DNA of 41,353 nucleotides, from NCBI GenBank assembly GCA_029572815.1, contig JAKPUQ010000148.1, forward strand, positions 1 through 41,353, in the 5' to 3' direction. The stretch comes from Bacillota bacterium (lineage in GTDB: Bacteria > Bacillota > Clostridia > Oscillospirales > Ruminococcaceae). Position 1 is the stretch's first letter, and each line of letters begins with the position of its first letter. The notes under the pieces are model-generated. The model saw only the letters and a program-made list of their open reading frames with translations. It made no database searches and was not told the origin of the DNA. A program made the translations under genes and the position numbers. This document shows, one piece after another, positions 1 through 6,183 of this stretch.

Positions 1-16
1 CTCGCAAGGGGTGAAT

Positions 17-77
17 CCAAAAACAGTCCGGTGGACTGTTTTTGGAGAGGGGACGCCTTGTAAGAGAAGGCGTCCCC
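17..77. repeat. Two adjacent perfect hairpins, intergenic palindromic repeat
   Basis: Positions 17-29 pair perfectly with 33-45 (13 bp, 3-base loop), and 49-59 pair perfectly with 67-77 (11 bp, GGGGACGCCTT against AAGGCGTCCCC). No gene is visible in 1-283, which is almost entirely palindromic. The GGGACGCC module recurs as the outer stem of the next element, so the hairpins look like parts of one repeat family rather than isolated terminators. Confidence 0.85.
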
Positions 78-119
78 TGGTTGAGCGGATGATAGTCGCC
101 ACTATAATACGAATTTTGT

Positions 120-203
120 GGGACGCCGAGTGACTCCCTACAGTGTAGGGAGATGTCAGCGAAGCTGACAGAGGGTACGTGCAGCTGTTAGCTGCGGCGT
201 CCC
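120..203. repeat. Nested palindromic element with three internal hairpins
   Basis: An outer stem GGGACGCC (120-127) with GGCGTCCC (196-203) encloses three perfect hairpins: 134-142 with 144-152, 154-160 with 164-170, and 181-186 with 190-195. The predicted fold is a multi-branched junction. It carries no ORF and does not resemble a tRNA or a riboswitch that I recognise. The same architecture, with different sequence, appears at 19541-19640 and 31595-31675. Confidence 0.85.
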
Positions 204-229
204 CTACATTAGCTAACGGCTAAGGGCTC

Positions 230-262
230 AAATCAAAATTTTGCGGAGCAAAATTTTGATTT
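230..262. repeat. 15-bp perfect hairpin, AAATCAAAATTTTGC type
   Basis: Positions 230-244 pair perfectly with 248-262 around a GGA loop. A near-identical hairpin with the same GGA loop and two changed stem bases lies at 31546-31578, so this is a dispersed repeat module. The stretch before it, 212-229, shares GGCTAAGGGCT with the repeat near 19634-19646. Confidence 0.85.
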
Positions 263-283
263 ATCTTAACAGTCAAATAAAAT

Positions 284-315
284 GCCCCGAAGCAGTAATA
301 AAACTACTTCGGGGC
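284..315 (-). terminator. Intrinsic terminator of the G1PDH-HAD operon
   Basis: GCCCCGAAG (284-292) pairs with CTTCGGGGC (307-315). Read on the minus strand, the stem is followed by ATTTTATTT. It lies just downstream of the HAD gene stop at 327. Confidence 0.75.
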
Positions 316-326
316 TGTTTTATCGT

Positions 327-963
327 TTATTGATCAAGTTTTTTCATGAGCTCCGGGAGGTCGCTGAAACGCTCAAGCTCGGGGACGGGGTGGTCGATAG
401 TGCCGAAGCCGTATGCCGCGTGGATAAAGTCGATACCGGCTTCCATGGTGGAGTCATAGTCACCCTGTATATCGCCTACATACCAGGCTTTGTCAAGACC
501 GTTCCTGCTTACGATAAGAGCGATATTGTCCCCCCTTGCCATTGAGATTGTTGCCGTAGCACTCTATGTCATCGAAATGCTTGCCGAAGCCGTAGTGCTC
601 CAGGAAAGTCTCTATATAGCCGCTCTGGCAGTTGCTTACGATGTAGAGATGATACTTTTTCTTCAGACGGATAAGCGTCTTTTCAAGGTCGGGATAGAGC
701 ACTCCGCCATGCTTGAGGAGATACTTCAGCTCATTATCGCAACAGCTGTTAAGAAGCTCCATTCGCTCCTCGCGGGGGAGGCTTCCGAAGAGTATATCCG
801 CTATCCTGTCCATGGTAAGTCCCATGACGCTCATAACGTCCTGCTGAGTGATATCAGGAAAGTCATAACCCAGCTCCCTTACCTTTTCTGTCCATGATAT
901 CGCCACATTCTCCGAGGAATCCCAGAGTGTGCCGTCCATATCGAAAATAATTCCTTTTTTCAT
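327..963 (-). pseudogene. HAD-family phosphatase, frameshifted
   Basis: A HAD superfamily hydrolase of subfamily I type. Residues 8-12 are DMDGT (motif I), IVSN is near residue 110 (motif II), and VGDIQGD (motif IV) sits in the second part. The reading frame breaks at a run of six C at 530-535 (G on the coding strand). Removing one base joins GNNLNGKG to DNIALIV and restores a family-length protein of about 211 residues ending at 327. As written, the first frame stops after 156 residues. Its ATG overlaps the stop of the upstream dehydrogenase (ATGA), so the two genes are translationally coupled. The substrate is unknown; a sugar or glycerol phosphate would fit the neighbour. A sequencing error in the homopolymer is as likely as a real mutation. 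Confidence 0.8.
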
Positions 964-2024
964 ATTCCCTCCGTCATTCTGCTGTATATTTCATCAAGCT
1001 GTGCTCTGTCATGCTTTATATCGTCAAGTATGGTTATCCTTCCGGTTCTTACGGTCCGAGCCTTCTCCCAAATATCCGCGAACATATCCTTTGTTATGCC
1101 GTAGGTTTCGGGACTGACGTCCAGACCGTAGGTGCGGAAGAAGCCGAAAAGTCCGTCGGGGGACTGTCCCTGGAAGATACATGAGCCTATGCTGCCCAGG
1201 GCTACTGCAAGACCGTGGGATATTTTCACATCGGGGTAGTATTCCTCAATGGCGTGGGCAAAGAGGTGCTCGCTGCCGCTGCATGGGCGGGATGAGCCTG
1301 CTATCTCCATAGCCAGACCGCCCATGACCAGAGCACGGGAGAGTATCCTTATGAACACGCGGCTCTTCATGTTCTTCTCGTCGCAGTGATAAACCGAATC
1401 GTAGCTCATTCTGCTCAGTGCGTAGGCGAAGTCGTCCACGGGATTACCGGTGCGCTTTGCAGAGAGCTTCCAGTCGAACAGAGCAGTGTGCTTTGCGATG
1501 GTATCGCCAATGCCCGAGAGGGTCTGTCCCTCGGGAGCGTTTATTATCATGTTGGTATCAACGATTATAGCCGTGGGGATATTACAGGCAATGGTCTTTC
1601 TTGCCTTGCCGTAGGTCTCCAGCACCGAGAAGGGAGAGGCGAGAGAGTCGTTGCTGAGAGAGGTAGGCATACATATATATGCCGCCTTGCTTATGTGAGC
1701 GGCGTATTTAGCGGTATCAAGGACCCTTCCTCCGCCTATGCCGATTATCACCTTTATGTCCTCAACACAGACCTTTTTCGCAATGGCAACAGCCTCATCG
1801 AAGCTGGCGTTTTTCATGGCGTATATCTCCGCATTGCCGAAATCGCAGCTTATATCATCTATTTTTTCCTTATAGATACCTATGAGGAACCCCTCGGAGA
1901 TAACGAGAGCTTTCTGACCTATAAGGTCGGGGATATATCTCTTTATTATCTCGTCCGAGCGGAAGAAAGCGTCCTCCTCAACTGCCAGGCATATAGGCAG
2001 GTCAAAGCTTGTATGCTGATTCAT
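960..2024 (-). CDS. Glycerol-1-phosphate dehydrogenase-like protein (AraM/EgsA family)
   Basis: About 354 residues of the iron-containing alcohol dehydrogenase fold. The nucleotide-binding segment reads GIGGGRVLDTAKY, followed by PTSLSNDSLASPFSV, and the metal-ligand region includes HGLAVALGS. This pattern matches the G1PDH/AraM branch, which reduces dihydroxyacetone phosphate to sn-glycerol-1-phosphate with NAD(P)H in the cytoplasm. I chose the ATG at 2024 because GAGGTGA stands just upstream; an upstream in-frame ATG at 2078 has no ribosome site and lies ahead of the promoter. The gene overlaps the HAD phosphatase by four bases. The pathway in this organism is not visible here. Teichoic-acid-like or glycerolipid side branches are possible roles, but that is inference. 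Confidence 0.8.
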   Translation of the reverse strand: MNQHTSFDLPICLAVEEDAFFRSDEIIKRYIPDLIGQKALVISEGFLIGIYKEKIDDISCDFGNAEIYAMKNASFDEAVAIAKKVCVEDIKVIIGIGGGRVLDTAKYAAHISKAAYICMPTSLSNDSLASPFSVLETYGKARKTIACNIPTAIIVDTNMIINAPEGQTLSGIGDTIAKHTALFDWKLSAKRTGNPVDDFAYALSRMSYDSVYHCDEKNMKSRVFIRILSRALVMGGLAMEIAGSSRPCSGSEHLFAHAIEEYYPDVKISHGLAVALGSIGSCIFQGQSPDGLFGFFRTYGLDVSPETYGITKDMFADIWEKARTVRTGRITILDDIKHDRAQLDEIYSRMTEGI

Positions 2025-2043
2025 AACATCACCTCTGTATTTA

Positions 2044-2072
2044 TTATACAGTATTTTCGCGAATAAAGCAAC
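2044..2072 (-). promoter_or_regulatory. Sigma-A promoter for the G1PDH-HAD operon
   Basis: On the minus strand, TTGCTT (2067-2072), a 17-base spacer and TATAAT (2044-2049). The predicted start lies about 13 bases before the ATG at 2024, so the leader is very short. Confidence 0.65.
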
Positions 2073-2094
2073 AGTCATTCATCTGCCGCCGAAA

Positions 2095-2145
2095 GAAAAA
2101 GGTATCGCCTCTGCAATGATGTTTTTTCACCGCAGGAGCGATACC
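2095..2145 (-). terminator. Terminator of the S41-sortase operon
   Basis: GGTATCGC (2101-2108) pairs with GCGATACC (2138-2145), with an additional inner CTGC/GCAG pairing. On the minus strand the stem is followed by TTTTTC. It is placed 19 bases after the sortase stop. Confidence 0.75.
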
Positions 2146-2163
2146 GTTATTATTATATAAGTG

Positions 2164-2682
2164 TCAGTCCTTACACAGGAGCCCCACTACCACAAGGCGC
2201 TGTGTTCCGTCGTCTGTACAGGTTATGAGAGTGACGCGGTCATCGCCGAAGTCCTTGAGTATCCAGGTCTCATCGGGATTAACGATGAACTTCTCCGAGA
2301 CCTTGTATCTGTACTTGTTCTTGTCCTTGTCATAGAGCAGTATCTCAGTACCGATGTCTACCTTTTTCAGTGAGTTGAAGTACACCTTGTATATGACGCT
2401 GCTGTGGGCGGCGATACAGTAGTTTCCCTTTCCGAAGCCGCCTGTATCTGTGAAATGTCCCGCGCCTTCGCGGAGGATCTCCTTGTCCGTACCCTCAAGC
2501 ACTGGCGCCTTTATGTCCACACTGCTTATCTCTATGACAGCGTTTTCCTTCATGAGCTTATACTTATGTACCTCTCTGCATATCTTCCTTACGCCGAAGA
2601 AGGAGAGTATGCCGAAACCCGTCAGGAAAAGCAGCAGTCCGACTGCAAAGAGCAGCTTATGTTTTTTATCAGAGGCTGCCAT
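2164..2682 (-). CDS. Sortase (transpeptidase) paired with the S41 peptidase
   Basis: 172 residues. A single N-terminal membrane segment (about residues 8-30) is followed by a sortase domain. The catalytic triad is visible: His in CIAAHSS, Cys in TLITCTDDG and Arg in QRLVV. Sortases cut LPxTG-type signals between Thr and Gly and join the protein to peptidoglycan precursors outside the membrane. The TLxTC form occurs in class B and D enzymes; I cannot fix the class. Its start overlaps the end of the S41 peptidase gene by 14 bases, so it is almost certainly co-translated with that LPKTG protein and probably acts on it. Whether it also anchors the LPQTG subtilase at 25382-30328 is open. Confidence 0.88.
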   Translation of the reverse strand: MAASDKKHKLLFAVGLLLFLTGFGILSFFGVRKICREVHKYKLMKENAVIEISSVDIKAPVLEGTDKEILREGAGHFTDTGGFGKGNYCIAAHSSVIYKVYFNSLKKVDIGTEILLYDKDKNKYRYKVSEKFIVNPDETWILKDFGDDRVTLITCTDDGTQRLVVVGLLCKD

Positions 2683-4804
2683 TTTCGTCTTTTCTTCTGA
2701 GCCTGTATGCAGCCATCATCACTGCGCCGCCTGAAAGGGTCGTGATGAATGCGCAGGCAGCTGCTGCGGCTGTACCCTTTGAGTTATTGCCTGTCTTGGG
2801 AAGGTCGGAAGCGTCGGTAGTAGTTGTGGTCTCTGATGAGCTTCCGGAAGCAGATGATGTTGCAGATGTGGTGCTGTCCTTGTCAGAAGTTGTGGAGACT
2901 GTTGTGGTTGTTGTTGTCTCAGTAGTTGTTACAGTGGAAGTTGTAGTAGTCTCTGTCACGGGCTCTGAGGGCTCCTGGGGAGCATCTTTCTTGTAGAAAT
3001 CAGCAAAGAGTGAGCTGAGATTTGCGAAGTTGTAAACGTCGGAGTAATCCTTTGAGCCGTCCTCGTTGAACTTTACAAGTGCATAATCGGGCTCGATACC
3101 CTCGTCGATGGATTTTCCGTCCTTGTCTGCGAACTTGATACCATAGGACATTGCATAGATCATACCGTCAGCTGTAGCGTGGTAGTCAGTAGAGCAGGTA
3201 CCGCCGCCGCTTCTCTCGCCGATCAGCATGATACCGCTGTCCTTTGCAAGTGAGGGCATGAGGTTTGCGCAGGAGAAGGAGTAATTGGAGGTTATTATTC
3301 CGAAGTTCAGATCAGTTTTGAAGGTATCGTCCTTTTCGTCGAATGCCTTGTCCAGGTTCTTGTCAACCAGGAATTCTGACTTCTGGGGCTCGTCGTTGCT
3401 GCCGCTGGTAAGGGTTATGTGGTCAAGATCGTTTATCAGACCCATCATGTACATCAGTACATCTAAAGAGCCGCCTCTGTTTGTACCCAGGTCGATGACG
3501 AAGTTCTTTACAGCGGGATCCTTATCTGCCCTGGTGATACAGCTGTAGAAATCGGAGATGAGATCCTTGGGAAGCTCACCGTTGTTATAGTAGTAGTTCA
3601 GCCATGCGGGAGTATTTGCATTGAAACCATTGAATGAGAAGAATGCAGTATCGCCCTTTACGGCGTATTCATAATAGGGAAGCGTATCATCGGAATGGGG
3701 CGGTGCTTCATATGTATCGGCAGTCTCAAACATTGCAATTCTTGCTTCCTGTGCGAAGTAGCCGCTTGCGCTGGAGCTGGCGTTGTCAGCCCACCAAATG
3801 AAGGCACCTTCAAGCTCATCGGGGGAAACAAGGTATTCTCTGACCTTTTCTACTTGTTCCTTGCTGCCAATAGCGGCAAGGTTATTAAAGAATGTGTGTC
3901 CGCCGTCCCAGAAGTAGTAATTGAGCAGTTCAAGACCTGCACAGTACTCGTATGGATCCTCTGAGAGGAGCATTTCCTTTACCTTTCTGGTGCCGTCGCT
4001 GGCTTCTGAGAGCATACCGTCAAAGCCTTTTTCGGCAAGCAGGTCATTGTAAGTTATTCTTCCGGGGAAGCCGTAGATATTGTCGATCTCAAAGCAGAGC
4101 TCGTTATAGTTGAATTCTGCCATATCTTTCGGACGTCCGTCCTTGTATTTCTCAAAATATACGGCAGCGTGGGCGGGATTAAAGGCGTTGTCTTTTCTGT
4201 TGTATTCAGAATAAACATGACCGCAGAAGTAGAGCTCCTCCTCAACGCACATACCCTCATTCAGAGGATACTCGAAAATGTCACATAAAGTGGCAGCAGG
4301 CCACCACACCTCATTTTCGTCTCCGCGGATGTCAATCTTATACTCTGAAAGATCAATATCCCCGAACTGAGGCTCTGATTCTTCAGTGATCTCTTTTGTA
4401 TATGTTTCATAGCTCTGGTCATTGCTGTCGAATACATAGGCGGGACAAATAAAGTGTTCAATATCCTCTGATGACATATATTCCTTGTTTATGTCGATGA
4501 TACCTGTTGCGCCGTAGGGCACCTTTACTTCGTATATGCCGTCGTTTTTTGCGTTGATCTCAAGCTCCTGACCTGTCCAGCAGCTGTAGTAGTCGGACAG
4601 CTTTATGTAGGGGACATGAGGCATATCGCTGTAATAGCGGCATTCAATGTCTATGAGGTTTTCATCTGAATAGACGTGTGCTGTCATTTTTGAGGTAGTG
4701 TAGTCGCTTGTTTCTGCGGCAGAAGCAGTGAGAGCGGTAAAAGCTCCCGAGCTTATAATTACAGAAAGTGCGGCGATCCCTGCGATGGTTTTTTTGATTT
4801 TCAT
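2669..4804 (-). CDS. Wall-anchored S41-family peptidase
   Basis: 711 residues. The N-terminal signal peptide runs to about ALTASAAE. Residues around 425-610 carry a C-terminal-processing-protease (tail-specific, S41) core: VIDLGTNRGGS resembles the DLRxNxGG segment, and SNYSFSCAN holds the likely nucleophile serine, followed by GERSGGG. A Thr/Ser-rich stalk of about 60 residues (runs of TTTTT and TETTTT) leads to LPKTGNN, a hydrophobic helix and a basic RLRRK tail, a complete sortase signal. The product should therefore be a secreted peptidase displayed on the wall. No PDZ domain is evident. AAGGAG stands 7 bases before the ATG. The large N-terminal region (about 30-400) is not recognised. 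Substrate unknown. Confidence 0.82.
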   Translation of the reverse strand: MKIKKTIAGIAALSVIISSGAFTALTASAAETSDYTTSKMTAHVYSDENLIDIECRYYSDMPHVPYIKLSDYYSCWTGQELEINAKNDGIYEVKVPYGATGIIDINKEYMSSEDIEHFICPAYVFDSNDQSYETYTKEITEESEPQFGDIDLSEYKIDIRGDENEVWWPAATLCDIFEYPLNEGMCVEEELYFCGHVYSEYNRKDNAFNPAHAAVYFEKYKDGRPKDMAEFNYNELCFEIDNIYGFPGRITYNDLLAEKGFDGMLSEASDGTRKVKEMLLSEDPYEYCAGLELLNYYFWDGGHTFFNNLAAIGSKEQVEKVREYLVSPDELEGAFIWWADNASSSASGYFAQEARIAMFETADTYEAPPHSDDTLPYYEYAVKGDTAFFSFNGFNANTPAWLNYYYNNGELPKDLISDFYSCITRADKDPAVKNFVIDLGTNRGGSLDVLMYMMGLINDLDHITLTSGSNDEPQKSEFLVDKNLDKAFDEKDDTFKTDLNFGIITSNYSFSCANLMPSLAKDSGIMLIGERSGGGTCSTDYHATADGMIYAMSYGIKFADKDGKSIDEGIEPDYALVKFNEDGSKDYSDVYNFANLSSLFADFYKKDAPQEPSEPVTETTTTSTVTTTETTTTTTVSTTSDKDSTTSATSSASGSSSETTTTTDASDLPKTGNNSKGTAAAAACAFITTLSGGAVMMAAYRLRRKDENGSL

Positions 4805-4905
4805 GGTAATTCTCCTTGATAATAATTTAACAGCCGGAAACTCAAAAACAAAGCTGATATGATCACATAAAAGCTTTTATTATATGATATACAGACCGCC
4901 CTATT

Positions 4906-4934
4906 ATTATAACATATTTAGTAATATGAGTCAA
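4906..4934 (-). promoter_or_regulatory. Promoter of the S41-sortase operon
   Basis: On the minus strand, TTGACT (4929-4934), 17-base spacer and TATAAT (4906-4911), with an upstream TG that makes an extended -10. It lies about 100 bases before the S41 ATG. The leader contains the palindrome ATAAAAGCTTTTAT near 4868-4881. The 4805-5211 gap holds this promoter and the divergent RiPP promoter, and I see no gene in it. Confidence 0.75.
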
Positions 4935-5063
4935 TAGATTAATCAATTCTCAACTGTCTTTTATTATAATACTGATATCATATATAAAAGCCTGTTCCGA
5001 TGGCTCATGATCAGCTTATCAGTATGGAAACAACGTAAAAAAGGACAAAAAACCCCATTTTTC

Positions 5064-5098
5064 TCCCACTCGCTCCTAAAAAAATCCCTTTCACTCCT
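5064..5098 (+). promoter_or_regulatory. Candidate LytTR-type operator: 14-bp direct repeat, 21-bp period
   Basis: TCCCACTCGCTCCT (5064-5077) and TCCCTTTCACTCCT (5085-5098) agree at 11 of 14 positions. Their starts are exactly 21 bases apart, two helical turns, and the second copy ends 6 bases before the -35 of the RiPP promoter. Known LytTR activators (AgrA, ComE, PlnC types) bind direct repeats with this spacing and placement. The only LytTR regulator in the window is at 12085-12786. The sequence itself does not match the AgrA consensus, so the assignment rests on geometry and gene context. Confidence 0.5.
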
Positions 5099-5104
5099 CT
5101 TTTG

Positions 5105-5133
5105 TTGTTTTGTTATGCGGGTGATGGTAATAT
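5105..5133 (+). promoter_or_regulatory. Extended -10 promoter of the RiPP cluster
   Basis: TTGTTT (5105-5110), a 17-base spacer and TAATAT (5128-5133), with TG at 5125-5126 forming an extended -10. Transcription would start near 5140, giving a leader of about 70 bases before the first precursor. The weak -35 next to a direct repeat is typical of an activator-dependent promoter. Confidence 0.6.
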
Positions 5134-5211
5134 ATGCTTGTAAGGTTCAGAGAGAACAAAACAACTCAGGACCGACACAAAAAATAATCATCTGAAAGGA
5201 GGGAAATGATC

Positions 5212-5331
5212 ATGGAATTCAAGATGAATGAAGTCAAGGTAAACGATATCGATATCCTTGAGGAGACAGAGGCTCCTGCATTCGGTATCATCTGCGGCGG
5301 TGGCTGCTGGGGAATCGGCTGTGTTGGTTAA
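5212..5331 (+). CDS. RiPP precursor peptide 1 (39 residues)
   Basis: Starts MEFKMNEVKVNDIDILEE and ends FGIICGGGCWGIGCVG. The first 23 residues are an acidic leader ending ETEAPA. The C-terminal core is rich in Gly and has Cys at 28, 32 and 37. A strong GAAAGGAGGG site lies upstream of the ATG. The peptide is identical to precursor 5 although the DNA differs at synonymous positions. It lies first in a row of five and upstream of a radical-SAM maturase, so it is read as the substrate of that enzyme. The modification is not known; Cys thioethers are plausible. Confidence 0.88.
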   Translation: MEFKMNEVKVNDIDILEETEAPAFGIICGGGCWGIGCVG

Positions 5332-5401
5332 TTAGGACACAGACCTGAACGAAGATCAAGAACCGGAACTCAAAAAACCTGATGAAAGGAGGGGACAATA
5401 C

Positions 5402-5530
5402 ATGGATTTCGAGATCGAAGAAGTAAAGATCGAGGAGATCGACGAAGTTAAGATCGAGGATATGGATGTCCTCGAAGAAGCAGAAGCACCTGCATTTGGA
5501 CTGCTCTGCGACGGCTGGTTCGGAATGTGA
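5402..5530 (+). CDS. RiPP precursor peptide 2, divergent (42 residues)
   Basis: Begins MDFEIEEVKIEEIDEVKIED and ends AEAPAFGLLCDGWFGM. The leader contains an internal tandem repeat, EVKIEEID at residues 7-14 and EVKIEDMD at 15-22, coded by two similar 24-base units, so it is one unit longer than the others. The core keeps PAFG and the first Cys (residue 36) but loses the other two and the CGGGC segment. It shares the conserved CTGATGAAAGGAGG upstream region. It could be a different product of the same enzyme, a partner peptide, or a decaying copy. Confidence 0.85.
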   Translation: MDFEIEEVKIEEIDEVKIEDMDVLEEAEAPAFGLLCDGWFGM

Positions 5531-5619
5531 CCGCCGCTTCTGATCATTGCAGCGGATAAGCTGCTGTGACAGCCTTTCATATCAGGCACACGATCTGATG
5601 AAAGGAGGAAAAATTTAAT

Positions 5620-5736
5620 ATGGAATTCAAAATGAATGAAGTCAAGGTCGATAACATCGATATCCTTGAGGAAACAGAAACTCCGATGTTTGGCGTTATA
5701 TGCGGCGCCGGATGCTTTGGAGTCTGGTGTTGGTAA
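5620..5736 (+). CDS. RiPP precursor peptide 3 (38 residues)
   Basis: Leader MEFKMNEVKVDNIDILEE is almost the same as in peptides 1, 4 and 5, while the core varies: PMFGVICGAGCFGVWCW. Cys 28, 32 and 37 are kept, Trp33 becomes Phe, and Gly36 becomes Trp. This is the pattern expected of a precursor family in which the leader is held for enzyme recognition and the core diversifies. The ribosome site is GAAAGGAGG. Confidence 0.88.
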   Translation: MEFKMNEVKVDNIDILEETETPMFGVICGAGCFGVWCW

Positions 5737-5784
5737 CCACTCCTTTCAGATCAGGTAAAATAATGATGAAAGGAGGAAGAGATC

Positions 5785-5904
5785 ATGGAATTCAAGATGA
5801 ATGAAGTCAAGGTAAACGACATCGATATCCTTGAGGAGACAGAGGCTCCTGCATTCGGTATCATCTGCGGCGGTGGCTGCTGGGGTATCGGCTGTGCATT
5901 CTGA
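5785..5904 (+). CDS. RiPP precursor peptide 4 (39 residues)
   Basis: Identical to peptide 1 except for the last two residues (AF in place of VG): the core is FGIICGGGCWGIGCAF. The DNA is nearly identical to that of gene 1 over most of its length, which points to recent duplication or gene conversion. The ribosome site is AAAGGAGG. Confidence 0.88.
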   Translation: MEFKMNEVKVNDIDILEETEAPAFGIICGGGCWGIGCAF

Positions 5905-5975
5905 TAAGTCAGACACTATTACTATTTATCCCTCACTGAGAGGCAAACAATATTTTTGAAAGGAGATCCTTTAAT

Positions 5976-6095
5976 ATGGAATTCAAGATGAATGAAGTCA
6001 AGGTTAACGACATCGATATCCTTGAGGAGACTGAGGCACCTGCATTTGGTATCATCTGCGGCGGCGGCTGCTGGGGAATCGGCTGTGTTGGTTAA
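5976..6095 (+). CDS. RiPP precursor peptide 5 (39 residues), same peptide as 1
   Basis: Encodes exactly the same 39 residues as precursor 1, with synonymous DNA differences (for example ACT GAG GCA against ACA GAG GCT). It is the copy nearest the maturase gene, 88 bases upstream of it. GAAAGGAGATCC is the ribosome site. Keeping the same peptide twice with silent differences suggests selection on the product or on dose. Confidence 0.88.
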   Translation: MEFKMNEVKVNDIDILEETEAPAFGIICGGGCWGIGCVG

Positions 6096-6119
6096 TTAGT
6101 TAGGTAGAGTGTTGTTTTG

Positions 6120-6141
6120 GAGATGCCCATTGAGGCATCTC
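6120..6141 (+). other. Hairpin between precursor genes and maturase gene
   Basis: GAGATGCC (6120-6127) pairs perfectly with GGCATCTC (6134-6141) around a 6-base loop. No T run follows, so it is not a standard terminator. It may protect the 3' end of a short precursor mRNA or partly stop transcription, giving more precursor than enzyme. This role is inferred from position. Confidence 0.5.
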
Positions 6142-6183
6142 TGAGATGACGCGCTTCATAAGATCTTGAAGTGGTAAAAAGCT

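Noticed and set aside
1..283. CRISPR array or tRNA-like cluster
   Set aside because: The hairpins differ in sequence, have no regular spacers and lack conserved tRNA bases.
2742..2996. Val-rich plus-strand ORF opposite the S41 stalk
   Set aside because: It is the antisense of Thr codon repeats, with no ribosome site or family.
5212..6095. Lanthipeptide or double-glycine bacteriocin precursors
   Set aside because: No LanM/LanB enzyme, no peptidase-type ABC exporter and no GG cleavage motif at the leader end; a radical-SAM enzyme is present instead.
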